From Ambrosia x helenae (lineage: Eukaryota; Streptophyta; Magnoliopsida; Asterales; Asteraceae): a DNA stretch of 64,000 nucleotides. The stretch covers positions 54,241,453 to 54,305,452 of the forward strand of contig CM061233.1 of the NCBI GenBank assembly GCA_030844895.1, given 5' to 3'. The notes beneath the pieces are model-generated. The model saw only the letters and a program-made list of their open reading frames with translations. It was not told where the DNA came from and did no database searches. The number at the start of each line of letters is the position of its first letter. The first letter of the stretch is position 1. Made by a program: the position numbers and the translations under genes. Of this stretch, positions 10,041-21,550 are shown piece by piece.

Positions 10041-11640
10041 TGCTTTCATGTAATAAATTTGGTATTTTCAATTTCAAATATAATTTAACTAATGTCCTAA
10101 TGTCCTGTTGGATTCAGATTGCATATCATCTTTTAGTAAAAATTCATATGTATCTTTACCAACTACGACAAAACACAATTTAGTTAACTATTTATATAAA
10201 AAGCAAATGTGTTGAAACAGATCAAAAGTTGTCCAAAATCTAGATATATATCTCTATCGACTACAACAGAATAGATATATGATAGCAAAGAAAAGCATGC
10301 AACTAAGACACCAATAGCAGAAAAAACCAAGCCATTTATAGAATAGGTCACTTGAGTCTCATTTTGATAATAATGCATTAAACTAAGTAATTATATACGA
10401 AGAGAGCACACTATTATCAAATTGTGCATAAATTTAAAATTAAATAGTATAGACATAAAACTATACTAATTACTTATAGTATTCAAAAATGGACCAAAAA
10501 AAGAGACGTGAGAGTAAACCCATACATCAGTACATCAACTTTATATTATTACCGGCTTGGAAAACAAAGACCCACCCATCAAGCAACCTATATCTACAAT
10601 AGTAAGCTAGCAAGTTGGAGCAAGCACAACACAAAGTTTTGTTTCAAGAACCAAGACGGAAATAAGTTTAGAAACCTGAAAATTTCTGAAATATAACAAT
10701 GCATAAATATTACCAAAACACGATTGTCAAAAAGATTGCCAGCCAAAAAAATATCTTACCACAACGTTGTTGTTCATGAAATCGAATGAGAAATGCAGAA
10801 GCTCTAAACTTGTTAGGGTTCATAACATATAGTGTCTGCAATTTAAAACAAAACATAAACATTTTAAAACTTGTTAGGGTTCAAAACATAAGAATAATAC
10901 ACACATTAAGAGTCCAACTTCCTAAACCATCATGCCTATTTTTTCCCTTAAAATCTTCTTCTTTTAGATACTTTGCAAAAAAACTCTTTTGACATCAAAC
11001 ACCACACTCCAGCACATTGTACACTTGCAGTGAGATTTAATTATGCTAATTACTTTATGAAATGTCTTAGTTGATGCAAAATTTTGACCAAAAATTAGTC
11101 CTCGTCAAAACAGGATTCCCTTCATTATATGAATAACTGTTAAGCAAAGTCAGACACACTAAAATTAAATAAACTAATCCTAAACCAATTTAAGTTGAAA
11201 TCTTGAACAGATATAATACAGTGTAAACACATATGCCAGTTTTTGGGTTTTGAAAAAAAAGTACCAATATCAGGAAAGAAAGATCTACAATAACTCGAAT
11301 TTTCTTCAAGCATTAAAACTACAAATAATTAACAAATAATGACCTCAAAATCATAAGAAAAAGTAACTCAAAACATTAAGAAAAAGAAACTCTAAACATT
11401 AGGAAAACAAAACATTATCACAAAATGAATGAATTTACACAAATAGTTACATACATCATTCAACTTCGAAAAAATTATGTAGACCATATTTGTGAAGCCG
11501 AAAGACAAAACATTAGGAAAACAAACTTATTAAAGTCACAAAGTTAAGAAGACAACTTAACACTATAACACTTTAAACATCAAAACATTAGGAAAACAAA
11601 ACTTATTAAGCTTGAACATGAACTTCCAAAGAAGTGAGGG
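10041..11640. other. AT-rich intergenic DNA without a supported gene
   Basis: No credible coding region. Small local repeats are present: 'acttgttagggttca' at about 10808 and 10869, and 'acattaggaaaacaaa' three times near 11397, 11510 and 11585. The short open frames are AT-driven. Confidence 0.5.
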
Positions 11641-11645
11641 AAGAC

Positions 11646-12180
11646 CTGAATAGGAGATGCAGCAGTTAAGAGTCCAGATATAACACCACCAAAAACCTGA
11701 CCACCGGATGTGTTAACCGTGCACCTCTGAAAGCACATATAAACCAGAGAGTGAACATATATCAAATCTCCTCAATACATTCCTTTACACTAAACAAATG
11801 AAGTTAGCAAGAACAGATTGAGAGAGCATACCTTTAAATCACAAAACAACAGCTCGATCTTGAGCTTTTCTCAAATTGTGACCTACTCTTTAAACCATGA
11901 CCTACAATAACGAAGATCCATCTCTAAACATAAACAAATGTAAGTGAAATTAGTGATTGAAAGATAACATAGCGTTCATAATCAAAACACGGTCACTTAC
12001 CCTTGACGAAGGTAGCAATAACGCAAAACGAAGCCCTAATCAGAACCGGGGCTCGAAATCTTTATAGATCTGTCAAATCATGGTGAAATCATTGTGAAAT
12101 CTTCTTAGATCTGATGAAATCATGGTGAAATCTCCTTGATGTTCTTGAATCGGTTGTGAGAGAGAGAGAGAGAGAGAAAG
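11646..12180 (-). pseudogene. Gene fragment resembling an AHL (AT-hook, PPC/DUF296) protein
   Basis: On the minus strand 11726-11646 is an 81-nt exon with 'gctttcag' before it and 'gtcttc' after it. It encodes 27 residues including TSGGQVFGGVISGLLTAASP. The pattern G-x-V-x-GG-x-x-x-GLL-x-AASP resembles the later part of the PPC domain of plant AT-hook nuclear-localised proteins, which bind AT-rich DNA and form trimers. Upstream, 12180-12000 looks like a 5' UTR (a GA/CT microsatellite at about 12158-12180 and a donor AAGGGTAAGT). A short ATG frame after the next acceptor stops after 12 codons. Only this one PPC-like exon is present, so it is a remnant. The family call rests on a short stretch. 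Confidence 0.42.
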
Positions 12181-12559
12181 AAAGAGGCGGATAGGTTTTT
12201 AAAATGTTGATACGATGAATGAATCTTGAAACCCCTAATCAAATTTGTTCGTGTGTGTTTTTATTTTCCATAGTAGGCTTGTACATAATGCATAATAACT
12301 TGCACCCCATAAAATGTTAAGAGTTTTATGCAATGGAAACTTGTACATTAAGCTTCCAAGTATTGTACAGTGTAAAAAGACCATTTCTGCCCTTCCTATA
12401 TGCTTATTAATATAGTATATATATATTCGTTTGTTGAGAGTAGGCCAGATGTTTCTCTGTTGCAGAACTTGTGTGATTTGATACATGCTGAGGTTGTAGA
12501 CTAGATATGCACATACATGCCAAAGGCGATTTAGGATTCCCTTTTCGTTTGACACCTAT
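12181..12559. other. Unassigned AT-rich DNA
   Basis: A 106-codon open frame on the minus strand (12555-12235) shows no recognisable domain and crosses a TATATATA tract. I do not call it. The left boundary of the Athila-like element may lie in or near this stretch. Confidence 0.4.
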
Positions 12560-13330
12560 ATTTGTTTTGTGTTTACATGTTTGCCTAAAATCACCCTTAG
12601 TAGCCCATGTTGAGCCTAAACCCTTTCGATTTTTAAACCTATAAAGTTACCTAAATCGACCTGTAAACCATTGTTAAGAAAATTGATGACATCCATTTTG
12701 TTTATGTTTGTGTTTATGTGTTTGAGTTCTAATAAGTGTTGAAAAAAATGTATATATATGTGAGAAAAAAAAAAGAAAAAAAGAAAAGAAAAAAAATATG
12801 AAAATAGAAGTTTGTTTGTTATGGTTAATTATGACCAAAGTTGTGTTTGTTTACGTGTCTTGTGAGAATAAGGATTGTCAATCATGTTGATTTAACTATT
12901 TTATTTTAGCCACTTCCAACCAAATCTATCCTACCTTTACCTTAAGCCCAAAACCTGTAAGTCCTTTAGATATGTGCATTGTCTACAGTTAAGGTATGAT
13001 TGTTATACAAGCCTATGATAACAGAGTTACATACTTTGTTTTTGAGTGAATAATAGTAGCGCATTACATGCTAGTCCAGATATTAAACCAAGTGGAGTGA
13101 AAATTGTGAGGATTGTGTTGCATGAGAATAAAAGCCGAAAGCATGTTAGATTTGGTCGGGTTAATTCTGTTTTTAAATGAAAATCAATTATACTTGCTAA
13201 ATTAACACATCTAATGTTGATCCGTAAATGGGATATGACTTTGGACCTTAGCTAAGGTATGATGGGACGACTGGGGTGCTAGTTTGTGATAATGTCTTGA
13301 GCAGAGTGAATATAATTTTTTCGAGACGAA
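12560..13330 (+). mobile_element. 3' non-coding interior of an Athila-like Gypsy retrotransposon
   Basis: This stretch has no ORF and runs straight into a polypurine tract and an LTR. Text-like features (short T-rich and pyrimidine blocks, then the purine tract) match the long untranslated region between integrase and the 3' LTR of Athila/Tat elements. No gag or pol of this element remains in the window, so its 5' part is deleted or was rearranged away. Confidence 0.55.
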
Positions 13331-13348
13331 AAAAGATAAGTGTGGGGG
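13331..13348 (+). other. Polypurine tract of the Athila-like element
   Basis: 'aaaagataagtgtggggg' directly precedes the LTR. AAGTGTGGGG is characteristic of the Athila polypurine tract, where plus-strand DNA synthesis is primed. Confidence 0.7.
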
Positions 13349-13631
13349 TGCGATGTGTTGTGAAACACACCTTGTTAATATGTTAGTTTGGTATATATTT
13401 TAGTCTTTTATTGTGTGATTTTAGTCGGTCTTAGTTATTTATTATTGTGCATGTGTTTTGTAGGTGTTCGTGGATAATGGACTCAAAACAAAAAAAAAAA
13501 AATTAATCGAGACACAAACACTTGAGAACATTTGTTCATGAACGTTGGGGCGTAGACGAGAAATTTTGGTTGTGCGAAAAACACCCGAGTCGAGAGCACG
13601 AAGTTATAATAATAAACTTATAATAATTATA

Positions 13632-14790
13632 GGGTTAGGATCAAATACACAAGACACTTTTTCTAGGAAGGGTGAGAAGGATTGTGATCCATTGATCATA
13701 TATTTGAAGGGTTGAGATTAGTTTGTTTGAAAAAAAATAAATAATAAATTAGAGGAAGGGCATAAAAGGAAAACAACATTTGTTGACTTTCTCTCCACAT
13801 GAAATGCACATGTCAATTCCCCCCATCATTTTAAAACGTTTATAACTTTTTCATACGACATTTTTTCTTTCAAAAAAATTTCACCATATTAACGAGCGTT
13901 TTTTTATCTTTAATATGAGTACCACATTGCTACATTAAAATTGAAAAAAAAAATTCGTGCTAAATGGGTTTTCTTCTCCGTTGTGTCTCTGCTCGTTCAT
14001 TGTGTTATAGTATGCATGTGTGCTTTATAAATATGTTATTTATGTTTTTTTAGTCTACACATGATTTAACTTTGTCCATTGTGTTTTTAGTATGCTTTTA
14101 ATTGTGGTTTACGCAAATGACTTTTGTATTTAGGTGTACATTGTGTTTTATTATGTTGTTCATTGTGTTTAAGTCTATTATTCATTGTGTTTTAGTCTTC
14201 TGTTCATTGTGTCTTTTATATGTCGTCCATTGTGTTTTACACAATTGGATTTTTAACTTTTTTTTTTCAAAAGTATTCATTGTATTTTAGTTTTCTGTTC
14301 ATTGTGTCTTTCGTATGTCATCCATTGTGTCTTACGCAACTGGGTTTTCAACTTTTTTTTTTCAAAAGTATTCATTGTGTTTTAGTCTTTTATTCATTGT
14401 GACTTTAGTATGTCGTCCATTGTGTTTTACTAGACTCTTTAATGTGTTTTATATCCTATATTTAATTGGTGTTCATTGTGTTTTACATTCCATTGTGTTT
14501 TACGCAAGTGAGTTTTGAATTTTTTTTTTTTTCAAAAGTATAGCAATATGGTACTCATATTAAAGATAAAAAGACGCTCAATTTTATGGTATAATTTTTT
14601 TAAAAAACGGATGACATATAAAAAAGTTACGGGCATTTAAAAATGAAGGTGGAAATGACATGTAACTTGCATGTGCATATGTTTTTGACAATTTTACCCC
14701 TCCCACTTGTTAATCCTTTGGACACATGTCATTTTTTAGTGGTTTCTCACCCTTCTCATTTTTTGTAGCCTTTGTAGAATGACCCAACCC
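13632..14790. mobile_element. MULE-like foldback element with 10-bp target duplication
   Basis: Long diverged inverted arms (about 13632-13960 against 14530-14790) include matching 'atctttaatatgagtacca' and 'aagggtgagaa' blocks. The tips are GGGTTAGGATCA and TGACCCAACCC. AATAATTATA flanks both sides (13622-13631 and 14791-14800). Target size and long arms point to the Mutator-like superfamily. The middle is a tandem repeat array; there is no transposase. Confidence 0.82.
14203..14540. repeat. Tandem repeats, about 95-bp unit, CATTGTGTTTTA-rich
   Basis: Two good copies (14203-14297 and 14298-14392) and a degenerate third share 'gttcattgtgtctt', 'tgtcgtccattgtgt', a T-run and 'caaaagtattcattgt'. 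They form the loop of the foldback element. Open frames across them are repeat artefacts. Confidence 0.8.
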
Positions 14791-15441
14791 AATAATTATA
14801 TAATAAATAAATATATAAATAAAAGTAAAAGAACCGTGACCACCAAGTCACGGTCCAATGGCCCAAGCCATAAACTTTGAGGGTTTTATTATTTTTTTTA
14901 CGGCAACAGTTCGGAGGATATATTATTCTTGGGTGGGACGCATATCTTGGAGGAGGAGATTATCATTATTCTTTGGAAAGGAGCAGCTTTGAGGCATCAC
15001 ATACACAACAATATTAGAGGCAATTATCTTTGGGGTGAACATAGTGGAAGAGGGATCGACAGAAGAAACAAGAAGGATATTTAGCACAAGATCAAGATGC
15101 TAAGGCTACCCGGTATGGAGACTAAACAAGCCCCCGTCCTTGCACTTTTTGCCTTGTCCGAGACAAGCACAACGCCCCCCTCCTTTTGTCTCACCCCTGC
15201 CCCGTCCCCACGAGACAAAAAGAACGCTCCAATAGCATAATTTTTTTTTTTTTTTTGAAATCTAACGGTAATATTACCGTTTTTTTCCAAGGTTATTTCT
15301 TCTTTTTTTTAAACAAACTTTAAACACTATATAAACCAACCTTTATTACCTTATTTTTATACCACATCCACTCAAACCTTCCACCTTTATCTCTTCATAT
15401 TTTTTATAAACCATCCACTTTTTATAAAAAATAAAAACATT

Positions 15442-15996
15442 ATGGATCCATTCAACCAACTCAACCAAGTCAACCAAAATTCACCAAATAGCCCTAATAC
15501 CAACCCAAATCCATTCTCTTTACCGGCTTACACGCTGGTGGTCGACCCACCAATATCTCAACAAGTACCTCTACTAAGGGCGGTCCAAAAAATGCAACAA
15601 AACCCGATAACCTTTCTACAACTCAACCCAATGGCCTACATGCAAATGCAACAATATATGCAAATGGTACAATCGTGGCAAACTCCCCAACCATTTTCTC
15701 CACAACCAACTCCCACTACACCAATCGGAACGTCTCAACCCGTAGACGTGAGGAGGATACGATGATGATGAAATAATTCCCGAAACTCAACCTATCGAAG
15801 CGTCTCAACCTACGCCACTCACCGAACAAGCTAAAGGCAAACGCAAAGGAAAACAAAGAGATAAAGGATCGGGACGTGGTAAACCGATAGATGGAGTAGC
15901 TAGGCAATGGTCTGATGTGAGAAGGAGGCGTTAACTAAAGCATGGGTTGCTTCGTCAAAACGCGCGGCCGTTGGTAAATTTTTTTTTTTAAATTCC

Positions 15997-16037
<41 letters not shown>

Positions 16038-16861
16038 AAGTATTTTAATTGAATTTTTGTAAATTAAAGGTACCTCCCAAAACCAAGAAGCGTTATGGAA
16101 AAAGGTTATTGAAAACTTTCATAAGTTTATGCAAGTCAAGCCGTATCAACTACACGATGCTCAAAGCTCGAAGTGGAGAAAGATGAACACTGATTGTGGT
16201 AAATTTAACGGTATTTACAACCGTATTAAGTCGATCCCGCAAAGTGGTTGGAATGAGCAAAATATCTTTGAGACTGCTTTGGGGGCGTATAAAAGTGAGA
16301 CGGGCAAAACTTTCTCAATGATATGGGCTTGGACGGTCTTGAAAGATGAACCAAAATGGCATACAGTCCCGAACGAGGTTGAACGAGCCAAACGAAGAAG
16401 AAAAAAGTCAAAAGGGTGGACCGTCCGTTCCAATCGAATTTGATATCAACGACGAGCCCGAGTTCGACAAACCACGTATCGCGGAAGAGGAACGCCCAAT
16501 AGGTTTATAAATTTATAGTTTTTTTATATAATTGTTTGCGCTTTCTTTCTAATATGTATAATGTTTGCGTTTTTAATGTAGGTCGGGACAAAGCTCGAAA
16601 GGAAGCGGCGGGGAAAAAAGTGGCATCGGGTAGCTCAAGTGGGATCGGTACACGGCTTGACACTTTAACTGCACAAATGGAAGCTTTCAACAAAGCTAAT
16701 GAAGAAAAATTAAAAGTCAAGAAGGACAAGATTAGATTGATTGATGAATCGAAGACAGTGGAAGAGTGGCGAATTATGTCTGCCGACATCTCGAGTTATC
16801 CCGAAGAAAAACGCGGCGCGTTGAAGAAGATTCAAGACAAATTGTTTGCCAAGTGGAATTA
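15442..16861 (+). pseudogene. PIF/Harbinger ORF1: Myb/SANT-like, NAM-associated protein (frameshifted)
   Basis: Three coding blocks are visible. 15442-15972 starts MDPFNQLNQVNQ, is Asn/Pro/Gln-rich and ends in a tryptophan-rich helix (EALTKAWVASSKRA) reached only after frame changes. After an intron with an (AT)n tract, 16076-16500 has QEALWKKVIENFHK and a Myb/SANT-like helical region with conserved Trp. After a second intron (acceptor 'aatgtag'), 16583-16861 encodes the coiled, charged C terminus ending LFAKWN. In this superfamily ORF1 binds terminal DNA and helps nuclear import of the transposase. Frame breaks near 15745, 15930 and 16415 suggest it is inactive. Confidence 0.75.
15999..16032. 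repeat. (AT)17 microsatellite in an ORF1 intron
   Basis: Uninterrupted alternating A/T. It lies within the first intron of the Harbinger ORF1. Confidence 0.9.
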
Positions 16862-17739
16862 GTTTTTTAAAATTTTACGAAATGCTATGTTTTTTTTTTT
16901 AATTTCGGTTTAATTTTTATTTTATTTTAGTATGGTTTGTAATTTTTTTATTAAATCTAGTATTTATTTGAACATTTTTTTGTTAATTTGTTAATTTTAT
17001 AAAACTAATTTAAATTAATATTACAAAAAAAAAATAATAGTAATTAATGCTAGAGACATGGAGTGGTTTACTCTCCATACCCCATTCAAATCTCAAAATG
17101 TTTGAGACAAAACTAATCCTATGTGGCATTGAGACAAAACCAAGGTTTAGTCTTCACACCCACTAGCCTAATGCACGACTAAACCCTTTGTGACTTTCCC
17201 GGGTGAACGGTTTTAGTTTTCTTTTGCATTAGACTTAGTTTATTTATGTTTGAACTAGTATATCTCTGTGTTTGAGTTGTTGAAACGTTTATTTATATTT
17301 GAATTATCTGTCTTTTACCAAATGTATTGGCAATTTCTTGCATTGTTAGTGGGGTGGTAATTGGTGGGTAATGATATTTTTGAGCAGACAATTAGGTTGT
17401 ACGGTTATTATTAAAAATTGTCCTTAGTTGTTAATTCAACTCAGAAATCCCAAGGCCGTGTCTATGTGGTGTTTTAGTAATTAAACTAAGTTTATGTTAA
17501 AGTCTATAACCTGGATCCCGGGTGGAAGTTACTTTTCTCTAATCTGATAACTCTTTCATTCTTAATTATTTACTCACTTTTAATAAACCAAAATTACAAA
17601 TCAAGATTCGTAGTTAATTAATTAATTTTCAAACTTATACTGACCATGTGTTCCCTGTGGAGACGACCTTACTTACCCGTACTAGTATAGGTATTTACGT
17701 CATAAATACTTTATTTTTTATTAGCCCACGACAGCTACA

Positions 17740-18773
17740 TCAGGCGTTTGCAAGTGTGATGAAGAGAGCTACTGAGTTTATAGAGAAAACTGGAAGAACT
17801 GATCTCGCTACTTCACCGAATACTACCTATGGTTTCAACAAAGCCAAGGTAACTTGATTTAATTGTGGAACCCGAGGTCATTTCAAGCAACAGTGTACTC
17901 AACCCATGCAACAAGGTAACCGAAATCCATTTAATTCCAACTATCAGAATCGCCAGTCACAAAACCAAGTCACTTATCAAAGCCAAAACAACTACAACTA
18001 TCCACAACAAGACAATTACCAAAACCGACAGAATACCTCTCAAAATACCACATCTAGACAAACTTCTACACCTAACCAAAACCAAACTACACCAAATTCT
18101 AATCCAACCAGTACCATTGTTCTAATTACTACGCCAAATACCCAACCTCAAAATGAAAACCAAGCTTTGGTGATTCAAAAAGACGAGGGTTTTGATTGGA
18201 ATTACATGCAAAGTATGCAATTGGGTGTTGAAGAGGTTACTAGTGGGAATGTAGCTTGTTTTGCACAAGAGATGGTTTTAGAGGAGCTAGTGATAGTTGA
18301 TGATGAAACGGTTTCTGAGAAAATATCTGAAGTTGTGACTGAGAAAGTCTCTGAAGTTATGATTGAATAGATTGTTGAAGAGAATGTTAAGGAGGTTACA
18401 GATCATGTTGCTAAGAAGGTTGATGAACTGGTTACTGAAACGGTTTCAGGGACGATCATCGATTCCGTTGCTGATATTTTTGATGAATTGGAATCTATCT
18501 ATTCGGAGTCAGAAAGCGAATCTGATTCTGAAGCTAGTATTAATTCTCTTGATGAAGATATTGATCAGTTTCTAGCTGAAGCAGATTTTCTAATGACAAA
18601 GAAATACGAGCATGGTGGATGATACTTTCACGAAGATCGACTACTGAAAGTTCTTTGCTGGAAAGGAAGCTCATTTCGCTTTGATGGCCATGACAGATCC
18701 GCCTAAACCGGTAAGTTCTAACTCTTCTGATAGTGATAAGTATTGTGGTACTTGTGATAGATTAACTGACGAA
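17740..18773 (+). pseudogene. Copia element 1 gag, first part (SIRE/Maximus type)
   Basis: Capsid/nucleocapsid protein that would package element RNA. The sequence starts mid-protein after the Athila LTR (AFASVMKRATEF...). The zinc knuckle follows: its first Cys codon is a TGA stop (17856), the rest reads FNCGTRGHFKQQC. Next come an Asn/Gln-rich stretch, an acidic Val/Glu-rich stretch (VSEKISEVVTEKVSE) and a Ser/Glu patch, then frames break near 18368 and 18615. The final readable piece (SSNSSDSDKYCGTCDRLTDEV) is cut at GTTAA by the Tekay insertion and resumes at 29477. The same protein order is seen in the minus-strand gag at 50412-54350. Confidence 0.85.
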
Positions 18774-19587
18774 GTTAATGTCACACCCTCAAATTTCCAC
18801 TGCGGGGTTCATACCGCGAGGCGCATGACATACCAGGATCCCATAGCCATAAGTCATATGAACGAACTCTAAATGCCCAAACCATTTAGTTCGTTTCAAA
18901 AACCAAGTTTAGTTAAGTTGCGGAAGCGTAAACCAAATTTAATCCTTTTAAAACCATGCGCAAAACAACACGCCCAAATTAAAACCATATGAAAGAAAAT
19001 GTAAAAGCATAATATGTAATTTAAGTGTATGCCCAAGACCCCAAATGCAATGAAGTGTGCAGTGCTTTCTAATTCTGGCACTGGAAGCTAACTACCTGCA
19101 AAAGCATGTAAATCGTGGGTCAACAAACAATGTTGGTGAGTTCACTAGGTAAAGTAAATGAGTATGTAACTGCGCTGGTTTCCAAAACCACGTAAGTAAG
19201 TAAGCTGTGTTGGTGCCCCGCACCGTGTAACCACTAATTCATCGCATGCCAAGGGTAGCTAACCCATTCATGATAACTAACCGATTATACCGAACTGCTA
19301 TGTACGTGTAGCCACATAAGTGTGTCGTATGCCTGACATCATTGTCTATCCACAATGATAATGTTTCGTAGTTATAGTTCACGCCCGCGCTCCCCGAGCC
19401 GGTGTGAGGTTTGTAAGACCTAATAGCGCTATCAACTAATAACCCGCTTGCCAACCCTGGCAACTCATTCGGTACGTGAGGACTTACAAAATGATAGAAA
19501 TGGTTTAGTTTATCAAGGACACAATTGCGAATTAGCAAAGTGACCGACCCTCATAAGGATCCATGGCATCCCAACCCGGGATGTGTA

Positions 19588-19665
19588 AGTAGTCCCAAAC
19601 CGGACTAGAAAATAGTAGTCCCAAACCGGACTAGAAAATAGTAGTCCCAAACCGGACTAGAAAAT
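19588..19665. repeat. Three 26-bp tandem repeats in the Tekay 3' LTR
   Basis: Unit AGTAGTCCCAAACCGGACTA plus GAAAAT, three times. The same triplet is at 27526-27603 in the partner LTR. A CCCAACCCGGGATG motif just upstream has related composition. Confidence 0.9.
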
Positions 19666-21423
19666 ATTAAGTAAGTTGTCTCAACCCGAGACGCATGCTT
19701 TTGAGAAAAGAGTAGTGAAACTCACCTTAGGTCGCAAGTGAAAATCCAAATTCCACGAATAGTAACGTGCTACCGACTCCCTATTACAAATGTCACTAAG
19801 TGAGTATACGTGCGTAACCAACACACCATGTAACTCGTTTATCCAAGACTTTTAAAAGTTCAAAACTGTGTAGTGACACCTAATGACTCTACATGCTCAA
19901 GTATGTCCTACGTATCCCGTTGGTGATCATAGAAATTATTATCAGTTTAATGCATCAAATACATCTCATACAAGTTTCCACACAAGTACATGTCATTTAC
20001 ACACAACATAGAACTCCAAATAGTCACTTAAAGACCCCGTACACAATTTGTGTTTTTGGGACAGATTGTGCGCTGTGAAAAACAATTTATTTAAAATACT
20101 TAACGAATGAACTAGAGTCCCAAATTTTTACTGAATTTTATTTGGGATTCACTCGACAATACCTATTTTTTTTTTGTCTTAATTCCAAACACAAAAATTA
20201 TAAAAATTCGTACAACACAGCAGTATCCAGAAAATTTCCTCAACAGGTCAGTTTAGTAGGAAAATTCTTAAAACTTGTGTATTCATCCAAACGAGATGAA
20301 TCCACTTGGAAAAGCTCTATTTTTCCATTATTGACCTACTGTAAAAATTTCATAACCTAACTCCTTGTAAATCTCAAGTTATGACCATTTAAAGTTAGCC
20401 CAATTTACAAATCCGAAATCTGATATGACCCCTAATCAATTAAAATTCCAAAAACGACTAATACGGTGTCCAAATTCGATGGTTTTGCCCATTATGAAAA
20501 GCTAAGACCTTGTACATTACAATCATGCAAAGAAATCATCAAAACAATCGATTTACCAACCCGTTACAGCCCCTTCAACACGTTCAAACAAATCTGTCAG
20601 AATCTGAAACTTGCATCCCAAGTAATCTACAAACCCTAATTCTTCATAAACATCCCTAATACATGTATAACACCTATAGTACTGATTAAACACCATATTA
20701 ATCATAGCAAAACACATATATTATCACGTGAAAACCCTAATCATGGCTGCTAATAACAATCATCATCATCAAATCATCAAGAACATTCAAGAACTCCTAT
20801 ACATACATGTATGCGATTTTGTATATATTATTTTTAGGGTTTTCAAAGTTTTTCAATCATTATAATTCATCAAAAATCGTAAGAACGTATACCTTATGAA
20901 AGATTAAACTCCCTAGAGCCTTGAAATCAAACCCGAACTAGCTTGATTAGTGAAAGATTGCTTGATTGCTTGAAAACAAAGAGAGAGGGGGGTGGGGGGT
21001 TTCGCACGGCACCAAGGGGGTAAGGGATAGGGTTTTTATCTTTTTCCTTGCCTCCTAATTGTAAAAGGGCTTTGCTTGTTCCCCAAGAAATTGGTATTAG
21101 GGCCCTTCTAGTCCATTAACTTAACCCGTTAACCATGTTCTAGCCCAATACCGGACCCAATATTATTAACCATGCTACATTATATAAAAACCATTATTTT
21201 TATTATTACATAGCATATCATTCATGTTGTGCACGTAATTTGCATAATCTACGCATTACCTTTCAGTTAGGCGATCATTCACAAAAACATGTAATTCACA
21301 TAAGCACGTACTTCATGTTCACCAAAATTCACTTGTATATATTATTGCTATGTATGTCACATAATTCACCAACGTTTGGGATACAGGACTTATGTGTGTG
21401 TTTAACAAGGATTTTCCTACGTA

Positions 21424-21455
21424 TAACATATGTTAGCATCTTCTAACATATGTTA
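21424..21455. repeat. Pair of TAACATATGTTA palindromes in U3 of the Tekay 3' LTR
   Basis: Perfect 12-bp palindromes at 21424-21435 and 21444-21455, separated by 8 bp. They lie 102-134 bp inside the LTR start as read by the element. The identical 12-mer is a unit of the array at 388-2640. Confidence 0.85.
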
Positions 21456-21550
21456 AACCTACTTAACTAACCCTAGTTAAGTATCTAGCCATGTATGAAC
21501 ATGTAAGTTAACTAGAGTTCAGTAAAAGTATTTAACCTGAAAATGCGGGG

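Larger units (their letters stand above)
15109..17162 (+). mobile_element. PIF/Harbinger transposon, ORF1 only
   Basis: The ends GGTATGGAGACTAAAC and inverted GGGTGTGAAGACTAAAC match at 14 of 16-17 positions. CTA flanks both sides (15106-15108 and 17163-17165), a 3-bp duplication as in PIF/Harbinger. The element contains the Myb-like ORF1 and no DDE transposase gene. Deleting it restores a continuous Athila LTR, which confirms the boundaries. Confidence 0.8.
13349..17739 (+). mobile_element. Athila-like LTR carrying two nested DNA transposons
   Basis: The LTR begins at about TGCGATGTGTTGTGAAAC and ends ...GACAGCTACATCA at 17739. Removing the MULE-type element (13632-14790) and the Harbinger element (15109-17162) leaves about 1.17 kb, a normal Athila LTR size. 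The 3' part contains 'ttccctgtggagacgacctt' near 17650, a phrase typical of Athila LTR ends. The LTR abuts a Copia gag in mid-codon context at 17740, so the element lies within or at a breakpoint of that Copia element. Its partner LTR and the target duplication cannot be seen. Confidence 0.7.

Noticed and set aside
12235..12555. 106-codon minus-strand frame
   Set aside because: Passes through TATATATA, has no domain or splice context, and lies at the edge of retroelement-derived DNA.
14102..14518. Phe-rich open frames
   Set aside because: They track the CATTGTGTTTTA tandem repeats of the foldback element.
19239..19538. 99-codon minus-strand frame present at both 19239-19538 and 27177-27476
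   Set aside because: Its conservation is explained by LTR duplication. No domain, no codon-like pattern, and both copies share the LTR's overall 1% divergence.
19588..19665. Short regular repeats as a CRISPR-like array
   Set aside because: Units are directly adjacent without unique spacers, lie in an LTR of a plant retroelement, and recur identically in the partner LTR.
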